DNA of 64,000 nucleotides from Gnetum montanum (Eukaryota > Streptophyta > Gnetopsida > Gnetales > Gnetaceae), in NCBI GenBank assembly GCA_015680685.1, contig MNCI01030017.1:105119-169118 (forward strand), written 5' to 3'. Under the pieces are notes generated by a model, which ran no database searches, was not told where the DNA came from, and saw nothing but the letters and a program-made list of their open reading frames with translations. Shown piece after piece: positions 44,548-56,233 of this stretch. Numbering within the stretch: the first letter of the stretch is position 1; every line of letters starts with the position of its first letter. Made by a program: the position numbers and the translations under genes.

Positions 44548-44752
44548 AATGATTATTGGCCTTACAGAGTAGACTTTAGTTCTTTTCAAAAATATGTTTG
44601 TCCTGCATAGAAAACTTACGATCAAGTACTTTTTATACAACTTTATTACAGTTGTTCATATCTTTCTTCTTAGCATTACAGCTTTTCAGAGGATCTTCCC
44701 TTCCTTTCTAAGAAATTGGATCATGTTTATGATTGACACTTTAGATGGACCT
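44548..44752. other. Unassigned spacer
   Basis: Short stretch between the copia LTR and element C; nothing recognised. Confidence 0.5.
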
Positions 44753-45579
44753 TGATAAAGTCCAAAATTTATCAATAACGATATCGTATCTATGATGTCA
44801 TAGATACATTATTATATAAATGATATTGCGAGGTGCATGCTAGCCTATAAAAGCAACACTTAGGCACACGAATCCACAATAGATTTGATAACATAGTAGC
44901 AAAACTCTTTCAATTTATTTTCATGATTTTAGCTTTCACTACTTAGTAGTGTGTGCTTGCAATGTGATGTTAAGTGATTGATTAGAGTCTTTATTTGAGT
45001 GTGATGTACTTGGACACATTGCATCACCAAAATAAAGATTGAAGTCTTTATTTTTGTTTTCATTTAGTTTAATGTTTATTGTTTTCATAGTTACTGATCT
45101 ACTTTCAATGCACTTTACTATTCCTATTGTTAAGCGGTATGAGTATGATTGATCTTGAGCACTTAAGTGTAGCTACTTGGTAACCCAATAGTACTATCAC
45201 TTGGTATGCCTAGTAGTGTGATATTTGGTGATTCTAATAGTAGTTGCACGGAGTCCAAGGTGTGAACAGAAGGTCAGGACTGGCTACTCATTGCATAGGC
45301 TAGATTAGATTCGTTTACTATCACTTATATTTAAAAACTATTCCATTTACTTTATGTTCAGTAGGTGTAATATGGCCAATACAACATCGTCTATCATCTA
45401 CCTCATCATGAGCTGAACCATACACATTGTATTTACTTGCTAAAATGGAAAGACAATGATCATGAACTCTAACCAATTACTTGCATAGTCACATCATCTT
45501 ATCTATAGAATTTGATTGAGATTATGTGTGAACACTTGTATCTTGTATGGTTGGGTGTTGGATACTCCACCACTCATCA
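44753..45579 (+). repeat. 5' LTR of element C
   Basis: 827 bp from TGATAAAGTCC to CCACTCATCA. TATAAAA at 44846-44852 is preceded by ACGATATCGTATCTATGATG-type palindromes. The end is identical in form to D's LTR end and is followed after one base by the primer site. Confidence 0.85.
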
Positions 45580-45580
45580 T

Positions 45581-45598
45581 TGGCACTATTGCTAGGGA
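45581..45598 (+). promoter_or_regulatory. Primer-binding site of C (tRNA-Asp, decayed)
   Basis: TGGCACTATTGCTAGGGA corresponds to D's TGGCGCCGTTGCCAGGGA with only C-to-T and G-to-A type changes. Confidence 0.75.
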
Positions 45599-45717
45599 CA
45601 AGTCAATGTTATGCTAAGTAATGGATTTTCCAAAGTTAGTTGTATCCAAAACTTAAAGTCAAATCTAACAAGTATAAGTAAAGCACACTTTTAACTCAAA
45701 CTGTCTAAAATTATAAT

Positions 45718-47517
45718 ATGGCTTCACATAATGACCAGCAATCACTTGCTAAGGAGACAAGAAGAAGCAGTGATAGAATTGTTGATGAAGAAGAATGGGG
45801 AATGCCAATGTAGACATGAATCACTTATGCTCACATTGATCTGTACAATCCAAACTTTACTTTCATCTTCCATCAAGACAAGAAAATGAGATGGAGAGAC
45901 ATACAAGGCAACATAGTCCTACCTTTAGAATGTGCAATGCTAAACATGCTACAAATTGTTGTAAAGGGAATGCATTTGGACCAGATTTAGGAAGGGTATC
46001 ATGTTACTCAATACATGACTAGACCCTATGAACCCACAAAGAAGCAGATGAATAGAGATGCTGCCATGGAGATCAAACATATACATAGCAAAGGAAAGTA
46101 GACTAACACTTTTGTTGTTATAGAAGAACTTGATGTTAATCAATTCATTTCAAAACAACTCCACCAAAATCACAAGGAGCCTTCAAAGAAACTTATTATC
46201 AAACTAGAGGAACCTATCAAAGTCTAACTTCATTATACTCTGGTAGAGACACATAAGGATGAGGCTATTGACTCAAGATACAAGCAAGACTCTAGGCCAA
46301 GGAATCCTATCTACCAACACCAAAGGAAAACCAACCAACACCATTCTCCTACCATCTCATCCACCTCATTACAATTGTTGGAGGACTTTGATAGGAGAAG
46401 ACACAAGTATAGGAACTTTGATAGGGAAGAAGGCAAACTCATGGCCATCATGACAAATATTCAAGGTACTTTGATTTAGAAGATAAAGTGTATGAATGAA
46501 GAAGAAGAAGAGGTAGATAAAAAGGATCAAGAGAGGCATAAGCATAGAAGAGGTCATCACTACAACAAAGCATACAAACCCAATCATGATGATGAACCCT
46601 TCATGGCAAGCCAAAGCATGTTCAATATTGAGGAGGTTGTCTACATACTAACCAAGCATATGAGAGATAGCCTATCAAATGGCTAGATATGAATAATATG
46701 CCACGATTTGAAGGTGGTTACAACATTGACCCCTAGCATCACCTTCAAGCATTTCACAATTCTTGTGCCCTTTAAAACATAGAGAGTGATTGGAAAAATT
46801 AAAGCTATTTCCTAGAACACTTGTGAAGGCAGCAAAAAGTTGGCATAGGTCACTAGAACCTAAATCCATCAGATGCTAGAGTACCATGCTTGAAATATTT
46901 AATGATAAATATCATACCTATTCACAAGTGTCAAATCTAAGAAAATAAATCTAGAACTAGAAATAAGTGGCTCATGAAACCCTTGATGCAGTAATGGGAA
47001 AATATTATTCACTGTTACACAAATGCCTAGGCCACCGATTTTCATCAAAGGAACAGATTAGGCACATCATAGATGGGCTAAGAGGTAAAACTAGAGAGAC
47101 CCTTGGGATTTATGCTTAGGAAAGATTATCAGAACTGACCATCCATCATGTTCAAACACTGATCACTCAAGTGACAAAAGAAGAAGGTGAACTTAGAAAA
47201 AGAGAATTAGCTAAAGAGTACAAGAAGCATCCATCAATAAGAAAGAGAGATGCACATGTGTGTGATACCCAAGAGAAAGAAACCTTGGACGAGGAAACTC
47301 AAAAAGAGATGCTACTAATCTAAAAATCAATTGTTGATGTAGTAGAATAGGTAGTAAAAATGTGGGATTCAGTTAATGAAAGATGTATAATAGCATTAAA
47401 GATTGTAGAGAAAAGAGTAGACCAAAACTTCACAAGAGGTAAAGACAAAAGAAAGAAGAGAGAACTTGGATGCAAAGGCAAGGTTGCTTTAGCAGTTAAG
47501 GTCTTAGATACCAACTC
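45718..47517 (+). pseudogene. Gag of element C, first part
   Basis: ATG at 45718; SHNDQQSLAKETRRSSDRIV, DEEEWGMPM, FIFHQDKKMRWRDIQGNIVL: the same N-terminal domain as B and D. A charged middle part follows (MNEEEEEVDKKDQERHKHRR, 46492-46550), then decayed Retrotrans_gag sequence (46700-47150) and RETLGIYA-type blocks. The sequence breaks at AACTC (47513-47517), the target duplication of element D, and resumes at 54594. Confidence 0.75.
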
Positions 47518-48319
47518 TGATGGGACACGATATCGCATGGGCCACGATATCATGTCGGTAGCTGTGATATCGTGTACGTGATATCGTAGCCTGTCGCCGG
47601 TTCTATAAATAAGAGGTGGCTCTTCCTTGTTTCTCCATCTAGATCTAGACCCTTTGCCAAACTATAGCAGTTTTACCATTCAAAAATTAGAATAATTTCC
47701 ATGTGCCCATAGTAGGAGTCTCAAAGTGAACGGATCTTTATTTGAGCAAATTGTACCTGAGCACATATTTGTGTACAGAAATAAAGATGAACTTTATGAT
47801 AAACCTTGTAGTACGTGGACTACGCTAAATAGGACTTTAATTAATGTTAAATGCTTAAATTCTTTCCTAGATAATTACTCTCTCTCAACTCTCAACAACT
47901 AGTTAAGTGCATTCAGTATGACTGCTTCGAGCAGGTGTGCTACGCTTAGTAACCTAGTAACGAATAGCGTTTGGTAATCCAGTAGCATTACATTGGTTCA
48001 GGGTGTGTACGGCAAGTGGGAACAAATATTGATGCTAGGACAATTAAAGCTTAATTAGTGAAAGTTAGTTACTTAGTCTTTTCATCCTTTCCCCTCTTAG
48101 TGTAAGCGATAAAAAGATAAAAGATATAAAAATAAGATGCCTCAAGCTTACTTAACCATACAACCGTGACAAATACAAGTAAGCTTGGGAGGGCAATGAT
48201 TGATTAACCTTAAGTGTATCATAAGGTGTGTAAGCACTTAGTCCTTGGAGTTGGACTGGATCACACATGTAACGCTTGTATTTGTATGGTTGAGTGTAGG
48301 GGTACCTTGCCACTCATCA
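47518..48319 (+). repeat. 5' LTR of element D
   Basis: 802 bp. U3 holds several GATATC palindromes (47528-47588), TATAAAT at 47604-47610, and U5 has GTAACC/GTAATCC repeats near 47951-47985. Ends CCACTCATCA at 48319. Confidence 0.95.
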
Positions 48320-48320
48320 T

Positions 48321-48338
48321 TGGCGCCGTTGCCAGGGA
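48321..48338 (+). promoter_or_regulatory. Primer-binding site of D (tRNA-Asp)
   Basis: TGGCGCCGTTGCCAGGGA matches 17 of 18 bases of the complement of the 3' end of plant tRNA-Asp(GUC). One base separates it from the LTR. It primes minus-strand DNA synthesis. Confidence 0.85.
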
Positions 48339-48467
48339 CTTAGTTGTTTGTGCACTAAGTAGAACATAGAAAATCATCCACATCGTTGGAAAGCTTAAAA
48401 GAACCCTGAGGTTTAATTAGAGAAAAAAAATTAAACAACGGTTAATAGCACACCAAATAAGATAAAA

Positions 48468-50512
48468 ATGTCTTCTTCTTCTCACAAAAGCACTTCACCG
48501 CCTAGGGACCACACAAGAGGCAGTTGGCGACACAACATACATAACCAAGAATCGCCAGTTCCTCAACAATTTAGTGTGGTGTATACTCACCACGATTAGT
48601 ATATACCCGACTTTACCTTTATCTTTGATCAAGACAAACAATTGTGATGGAGAGACTTGGAGGATAACATAGTGTTGCCTCCAGACAGAGCTACTCCTAA
48701 CATGCTCCTTCATGCCCTTGCATGAATAGGCATGTTGCAACTATACGCTGAGTATGTTGCATGTGATTACAACCTAAGGGACTACCATCTCACAGAAGCA
48801 CAACGTCAATGAGACTTGCAGCAGGAGAGTTATCATACATCGTTGAAGGGCAAGGGCCCCCATAATTCTTCGCTCGTCATAAGCGAAATTAAGGGTGGTG
48901 AGCCTATTTCAATTGTTTCTCCACAAAATGATGTTCCCCCTCCTAACAATAGTAAGGAGGTGGGGTATCAGAACTTGCACTCCATGTCACAACCTTGGTT
49001 CTGATCCCCATGAACACCAAGTGTTCAATGAAGGAACACAAACAAACGACAAAGGCAGGCAGTCTGATCGTCATCACGATCGGGGTTGTAACCACCGAAG
49101 GGAACGTAGGAAACATCGTCATGGTGATGGTTCCCCTTCCTCTTCACCTTCATCATCACATTCACCCTCTCCTTCAACATAAGGACGCAGTCATAAGGAG
49201 CATAACCGTGAGGATAAGGGTAAGCAAGCTGATAGACCTCAACGAGAGAGTCGAGAGCAAGGACGAGGGCATTCGAGAGAATCAAGGCATGGAAGAAGGG
49301 AAAGTAGGGAACTGCGTAGACATCACAGATGCCATGAGAGACATGACCATGACGAACCCCTACTTGCAACCCGAAGTATGTTAGACATTACGGAGGCCAT
49401 TAGAATACCTACAAGGCACCAAAAAGATAGCCAGATCAAGAGACTAGACATGAATAATATCCCACAATTTGAGGGGGGATACAATGTTGATCTGTAGAAC
49501 CACTTATAGGCATTTCAAGATGCCTATGCCTTGCAGAATATTGAAAACAAGTGCTAAAGTTAAAGTTGTTTGCAAGAACACTCATAAAAGAAGCAGAAAG
49601 CTGGTACTGGTCCTTAGAGCTGGAATCCATTCGAAGGTGGAGTACGATGCTAGAACTATTTAATGATAAATATTAGACATACTCCCGAGTGTCCAACTTG
49701 TGAAAGCAGATCCAAGGATGGAAGTAGGGTAATCACAAACCCTTGGATGTTGCCATGGGCAGATATTATGCATTACTACATCGTTGCCCGAGCCATGGTT
49801 ACACACAATGGGATCAACTACGCCATCTCGTGGATGGGCTAAGACACGAAACTAGGAGAACCCTTGGAACATATGCCCAAGGAAGATTATCTGAACTTAG
49901 GTTCCATGAGGTTCATAGATTGTTGGAGTAAGTAGCCAAGGAAGAAGGAGAGCTACATAAGAGAGAAAGCATAGAAGAGTATAACCACCATCCTTCCCTC
50001 CGAAAGAGGGGAGTGAAATTCTGTGAGGAGGAGGATGAGTCACCACTCGAAGAGTTGGTGAGTAGGAAAACCTTGCTACTTTAGAAATTAACAATAGGAG
50101 TGTCGACTAAGGTAGATCAGATGTGGGAATCCTTAGATAGTAGATTTGAAACTATTTAAAAAATTGTAGAGGAGCCTAAGGAGTGAAGTAGTGACCATGA
50201 TAGAAAGAAGGAGAGGGATTTGGACTATGCACATAACAAAGATAAGGGTAAAATGACTATCACCGAAGAGGTTGTGGATTCTAATATGGACGATGACAGT
50301 GGATGTGAGATATGTCAGTATGACCATCCTAAGGGATGTTGCCCAATAATCTCACATCTGCAAGGGTCTGGGGTGTATGCACTCAATCCAAGACTTAACA
50401 AATGGAAAGCACCCCGAAGGTTACCGTATCCCCAAGGTAACCCAAGGCAGTTCCACCAACCGCTAACGTATTATCCAAGTGGAACTCCGCCACAACCTAT
50501 CGAACAACACTA
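48468..50512 (+). pseudogene. Gag of element D
   Basis: ATG at 48468: MSSSSHKSTSPPRDHTRGSW, FTFIFDQDKQL, WRDLEDNIVLPPDRATPNML. A Ser/His-rich basic stretch (49020-49180) follows. Retrotrans_gag sequence is clear at 49440-49930: IPQFEGGYNVDL, AFQDAYALQNIENKC, AESWYWSLELESIRRWSTML, LDVAMGRYYALLHRCPSHGY, WDQLRHLVDGLRHETRRTLG. A zinc knuckle CEICQYDHPKGCC is at 50304-50342, then a Pro/Gln/Tyr tail. Stops and frameshifts are present but fewer than in B. Gag would package RNA of this pol-less element. Confidence 0.85.
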
Positions 50513-51029
50513 GCAGTGGCAATACCCACAGTCTTGAGGGATGCCACCGTCGAGACAACAATACCCTTACCGACAACCAGATCCATATGGCTACTACGTG
50601 CAGCAGCTAATCTCTCCAAGTGACTTTGTTGGTCACGTGACCCCACAACATCACTACTAAGCTCAGGAGTACTATAAGACTCCTTCTCCTGGGAGAGACA
50701 CACCACATGCATACCATCGTCTGAATCCATCCATCACTTTACACCGATAGCTCCACTATCACTCGCTCCAGTGATGCAAGGGGAACTCCCCACTCAACCG
50801 CATCAACGCAATGCTATGAGAGCCGTAAACCTTCAACCTGCTGCTAGTTCTGAAAACCATACAAAGAGAAGACCTTTCTTCAGAACCAACAGTCCAAACA
50901 AGCTCTTACAACCACAAGCGGTTGGGCCTTAGAATGTTCCTCCATCAAATAAGGCTTCGGAGCTCCCTTCAAACCAACAATAGAGCTCAACGCATACGGT
51001 TATGTTAACACATACCGTCACTGACTAGA

Positions 51030-51865
51030 TCAAGGAAGGCCACCTTCCCAGGAAACTCTCTAGTCCTAGAAGTCCCTTAATCTACTTGCAAGTTGCTGGG
51101 AATGAACCACGTAAAGCTCTTCTTAACTTAAGTTCCGGAGTCAACTTGATATCGCAGGAAATGTATCAAGCCTGGAACCTACCTCCACTAAAGAAGAGCA
51201 ATATTCGCTTAGAGTTGGCTGACCAGCCCATCATTGTTCCTTTGGAACTAGTGGAGGACATTATTACCACTATGTGTGGTTGGTCATACCCAACTGATTT
51301 CCTAGTGATCCAAGTAAACAATGACAAAGGGGACATACCAATAATAATGGGAAGGGCATGGCTAAGTACCATAAACGCATGCCTAGGAATCCATGATCTT
51401 TCCCTAGAAATATCTAAGGAAAACACTTATGGAAAGATCGAGAAGAAGAAGGTTCCATGCATCACATACAGTGATACTGAGGGTGATAGCGTATAGGAAT
51501 GTTCAGCATTTACTGCATGCAATTGGTGTGCCCAGAAAGTTAACATACAAAGGTGCCTATATGTAGCAACCACATAATAAGAGAACACCCAGTGGTTGAC
51601 AACTACTCAAGAGAGCAACTCATCAATGTACATGGAACTAATTGGGGGACCAACTTGTACCCATGCAGAGAGCATAGATGCAGTGGAGCAAGAGTGTTGC
51701 CAACTTCCAACCCTTAATCTGAAACCACCAATCGAGGGGAGTTGGAAACTCTTAGAAAATCCAAATGAGTACTCCAATAGGAAAATACTAGTCTGTGTGC
51801 AACCGATCAATCCTTATCATGAACCTAGAATGATCTATGCACATAGCACATTTGAGAGAGGATGA
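51030..51865 (+). pseudogene. Aspartic protease and short C-terminal extension, element D
   Basis: A 137-codon open frame (51086-51496): KALLNLSSGVNLISQEMYQA, LPPLKKSNIRLELADQPIIV, VEDIITTMCGWSYPTDFLVI, PIIMGRAWLSTINACLGIHD. The flap and ILGR-like boxes are good. Asn stands in place of the catalytic Asp (NLSS for DLGS), so this copy is inactive. The same frame continues after stops into 51596-51865 (PPIEGSWKLLENPNEYSNRK) and ends. No RT follows, here or in B and C, so the ORF seems to end naturally after protease. Confidence 0.85.
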
Positions 51866-53780
51866 CCTCACTTATTATTTCAAATCTCTCCCTTCCAACT
51901 CAGTCATGGGGGAGATGGCCACTTATGCTAATCAATCAAGGCCCTCAGTTTCTTTTTAAGTTTTTGTTTTACACATTTTTGTTTTACACATTTTTGTTTT
52001 ACAAATTTCTTTAACTTTTCTTATTTTTGTTTTACAACATCGTTCATACTTTTTCATTTCTTTGTGTGTTTGATTATTTTGTTTGATTTGTCACCTAATA
52101 AGTGCTCCTGATGGTGGTGTGAACTGTATTCCATTGATTGCTAATGTTTGGTTTTTACCTTTGAGTTATAATGTTGATACTATGGTATGGTTCTTTTGAT
52201 ATAGCAGGTAATGAGTCCACATCATCCATGCATCCATAAATTTCTATGGTCTCTCTTGGCTTGGAACTATACAGCCCCTTTCTCAATAATAAGAACTATC
52301 AACGAATCGGTAACTGGGCATTTCTCAAACTAAGGAAGGACTCAGGGATTGAAAAGGGTGTGACTTCAAGGGGCTGTGATGCATTTGTGCTGGCCATTCT
52401 CTTGGGTGCTTGGATGTTTTCTTCTTGAGTTGTCTTACCGTTCTAACGTTGCCACATTATCGGGTAGTTGAGCAAATAAAAATAATAAGTCTTTGCATGA
52501 TGTGGTTCTCACGCAAAAAAAAAAAGGTGGGAATTCAAAGCACAATCCTTAGACAAAATAATCATTTGGGCTACAAGCACTGGTTATGGAACCAAAATAA
52601 ACATGTTCCCTCTAACTAAGGCCCTTCTCACTCCCTACTTTCTCCTCTTTTGTTTCGTCGGAATGGTGGTGACTTTTCGATGGGAGCATTCTTGTTACTT
52701 CAAGTGGATGGATGGGCCAAATGTATTAATGCTAAGTCATTGGATGTGGTTTTTTTGAGGCTAGATTTGGAATGAGATCTACTAAGTCACATTAACCATT
52801 AATACACAAGGGGCTGTACATCACCTTGTTCTTGAGATTCCATTCCATTCTCTTCTCCCCATCCTTCTTTCTCCATTTATCACTTCATTGTCGGTTATAT
52901 CAGTAGTCCATATTTTGGTGAATGCATTTTTTTCTTTTTGGTAAACTCTTGTGGTTAAGAATTTAACTCTTGCTCCCAAATGACATTTCTAAAGCCTACG
53001 GACTCTTTGAATGTGGGTTTTTCAGGGCATTAAGGGCATGAGCTTGCTTTGGGGAGGACCCACTAGCATTCCTATTTGGTGCACCCGTTAATTTTTTTCC
53101 CTTAAACATTTTCACAATCCATTTCTATTTTGTGCATTTCCATCTCTGACATCCATTTCATCGACGTTACAGTTATCTCTTTTTCTCCATCTTTCTTAAT
53201 CCTTATATTTTTCCATTCTCTCGCTACTGGAGGTTTGCGATTAGTCATGGGGGTCCTGGTCCAATTTTTTTGATTTTTGCAAGTAGGCACCAATATTATA
53301 TCTCCAGATCCGTATCAGTCGTACCATAACTCAGCCACTGGACCTTACACCGAAGCAAGGTATCAATTGCATTATGATTCATTTACCCTTGCTAATATAA
53401 GACTGTGTTGTGTGTGCAAATGGCAATCATACAACAATAGATTGGATTTGGAGGACACACTTGGAATGGACTAGTGCTGAAGCAGTTATGTAAGGAACAC
53501 GATTGATGATGCGCTTATGGCTAGACAAAGAAAGGTGAAATCTTGGCATTGGCATCAACAGACTTCTTCTCTCTTCTCTCTTCTCTCTCAGCTGCCAAAT
53601 AAGGCTGGATGTCAATTGTATATAGTATTCACTCTTGTTGTCATGAACACTAATTTTGTCATGTATTGTAATGATGATCCATTCACATGTCACCTCATTC
53701 ACCATTAGTTCCATTCAAGTCAATAATCCCATACCTTCTTAATATTTTGTAAGGAACTCGAGGACGAGTTTTCATTCAGT
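51866..53780 (+). other. Non-coding 3' region of element D
   Basis: Starts with CATGGGGGAGA near 51906, a polypurine-like motif, and a T-rich tract (TTTTTGTTTTACA repeats, 51958-52040). Sequence near 53030-53070 (TTGGGGAGGACCCACTAG) matches B and C just upstream of their internal promoters. From there to the LTR no reading frame is recognisable; the accessory ORF of B and C is absent. Confidence 0.6.
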
Positions 53781-53790
53781 CATGGGGGTA
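53781..53790 (+). promoter_or_regulatory. Polypurine tract of element D
   Basis: CATGGGGGTA directly before the 3' LTR, identical to the tract of element B. Confidence 0.85.
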
Positions 53791-54593
53791 TGATGGGACG
53801 CGATATCGCATGGGCCGTGATATCGCGTCGATAGCTGCGATATCGTGTACGCGATATTGTAGCTTGTCGCTAGTTCTATAAATAAGAGGCGGCTCTCCCT
53901 TGTTCCTCCATCTAGATCTAGACCCTTAGCCAAACTATGGCAGTTTTACCACTCCAGAGTTAGAATAATTTCCATGTGCCTATAGTAGGAGTCTCAAAGT
54001 GAACGGATCTTTATTCGAGCAAATTGTACCTGAGCACACATTTGTGTACGGAAATAAAGATGAACTTTTTGATAAACCTTGCAGTACATGGACTAAGCTA
54101 AATAGGACTTTAATTAATGTTAAATGCTTAAATTCTTTCCTAGATAATTACTCTCTCTCAACTCTCAACTACTAGTTAAGTGCATTCAGTATGACCGCAT
54201 CGGGCACGTGTGCTATGCTTGGTAACCTAGTAATGAATAGTGTTTGGTAATCCCAGTAGCGTTGCATTGGTTCAGGGTGCGTACGGCAAGTGGGAACGAA
54301 TACCGATGCTAGGACGGTTAAAGCTTAGTTAGCGAAAATTACTTACTTAGTCTCTTCACCCTTTTCCCTCTTAGCGTAAGCGATAAAAAGATAAAAGATA
54401 TAAAAATCAGATGCCTCAAGCTTACTTAACCATGCAACCATGACAAATACAAGTAAGCTTAGGAGGACAATGATTGATTAACCTTAAGTGTTCCATAAGG
54501 TGTGTAAGCACTTAGTCCTTGGAGTTCAACCGGATCGCGCGTGTAATGCTCGTATTCATATGGTTGAGTGTAGGGGTACCTCACCACTCATCA
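53791..54593 (+). repeat. 3' LTR of element D
   Basis: 803 bp, TGATGGGACGCG to CCACTCATCA; TATAAAT at 53877-53883. More CpG is kept than in the 5' LTR (for example GCGATATCGC where the 5' LTR has ACGATATCGC). Confidence 0.95.
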
Positions 54594-54598
54594 AACTC

Positions 54599-55409
54599 TA
54601 CAGATGATGAAGGTCTTACTATGTGTCAGTACAAACATCCTAAGGGATGTTGTCTAGTTATGACACATTTGTAAGAAATAGGGGCATACGCACTTAACAC
54701 CAAATTTGTTAAAAAACAAACGCCCAAATGGTTATCTTATCCTCAAGGTAACTACTGCCATAACCTTCAACCTACATATTATCCTAATGAAGCTTTCTTG
54801 TAGCTGCAGGAGCAATATTATCAATAGTGGTAGCAACCCCAATCATGGGCCATGCCACTACCATGCTAATAGTATCTATATCAACAACTTGATCCGTATG
54901 GATACTATGTTTAGCATCCAATCTCACCAATGAACACTACTATTCAAACTCCACAATACTATCCACCAGAATACCATCAACCAACGCCACCAAGGACCAA
55001 TTTAGACTTATATATGCATCCATAAGCAGTTGATTTTCCAAATCCAAATCCATATCCTTTGCCACTAGTGCCACCATCCATGATGCAAGGAGAGTTGCTA
55101 TCACAACCACAGTAGAAGAGAGCCACAAGGATAGTAAATGTACATATAGAAATCCTAGCATCAACACTAAGGGCCAAACGAAGAAACATCCTTTCTTTAG
55201 GACAAGTCCAAAAAGGGCTAGAAGAATTAGAGCTTCATCAAGACCAAATTCCCCTACCATATATTCTCTTACTACTAACAAGCTTCCATCATCATCCAAT
55301 ATAAACATACAGACTATCATGCTCACTAAAATTGTCACTAACTAGATCGAGGTAGGATCACTTCCTAAAAAGAGAATTGATCTAGGAATTCCTTTGATAT
55401 ATCTATGAA
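54599..55409 (+). pseudogene. Gag of element C, second part
   Basis: Resumes at the D insertion site: MCQYKHPKGCC (zinc knuckle with its first Cys lost), then the Pro/Gln/Tyr-rich tail (WLSYPQGNY, QLDPYGYYV, IQTPQYYPPEYHQPTPP). It matches D's 50300-50760 and B's 31080-30720. Confidence 0.75.
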
Positions 55410-56233
55410 TAACTAGGAATTTACCATGCAAAGCTCTATTAGACTTAGGTTTTGAGGTGAATTTGATTTCCTACAGAACATATCAAGCATGGAACCTACC
55501 ACCATTGAAAGAATGCAATGCAAATCAGTCTATCATCACTCCTTTGGGATAGATTGACAATGTAGTGACCACTGTTAATGGGTGATCATATCCAGTAGAC
55601 TTTTTGATTATTGTTGTGAAGGATGTTGATAAGTAATTCCCAATAATCATGGGGAGGGCATGGCTTATTACAATCGATGCTAAGCTAAGTATGAGAGATT
55701 TATTGGTTTAAATTTCTAAGGAAGACACACATGGAGCCATACACATGCAATGAATTCCATGCATTACTACTAAAAGCAAAGGGTGAAATTGTAGATTGAC
55801 GCTTCAGAACATAAACACAGTTACCATTCCAGTCCACAAAAACAATAATAAGCAACCAGTGTGTGCAACCAAAAGAGCAGAGGCCACCAAACCAAGAGAA
55901 ATCCTATGGCCACTAACTCAGAATTAACGATTGTCTAACACATGCATGAAAACATCTAAAACACTTACTAATTTCCAAACTAAGAAAATGACTAAAGCTA
56001 AGGATCCAAAAACAAAATTATTAACTCATAACCATACATCAAAAGGGAAAGAGAATAAGACTTTAGATGACCATAATTCCACTACTATCAAAATTACGTG
56101 GGATAATGATAGAAAAGTTACATCATTAAAGATGGTAGGTGAATTGCCTACAATGTATGACCTAGGAGATTTAGGGAGCATTTTCCAAACACTCATCCAT
56201 GAGATCAACCATGGGGGAGATAATTTACTTTGA
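55410..56233 (+). pseudogene. Protease and short extension, element C
   Basis: CKALLDLGFEVNLISYRTYQ, AWNLPPLKECNANQSIITPL, SYPVDFLIIVVKDVDK, FPIIMGRAWLITIDAKLSMR. The Asp of DLG is kept but the loop is DLGF. An open frame (55931-56233) follows: TKAKDPKTKLLTHNHTSKGK, VGELPTMYDLGDLGSIFQTL, ending in NHGGDNLL and a stop, with no RT after it. The stop next to a CATGGGGGAGA motif is matched in D. Confidence 0.8.

Larger units (their letters stand above)
47518..54593 (+). mobile_element. Complete non-autonomous Ty3-type element D (TSD AACTC)
   Basis: 7076 bp. AACTC stands at 47513-47517 and 54594-54598. LTRs of 802 and 803 bp both read TGATGGGAC...CCACTCATCA. It carries a tRNA-Asp primer site, gag, protease, a 2.3-kb non-coding region and a polypurine tract. 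It encodes no RT, RNase H, integrase or accessory ORF. In the first 120 bp the LTRs differ at about 14 sites, by eye nearly all transitions. It lies inside gag of the related element C, so C is older. Confidence 0.95.

Noticed and set aside
48995-49384. Separate 129-codon gene inside D
   Set aside because: It overlaps the basic Ser/His-rich part of gag in another frame and has no motif of its own.
54940-55338. 132-codon minus-strand frame
   Set aside because: Antisense shadow of the gag tail of element C.
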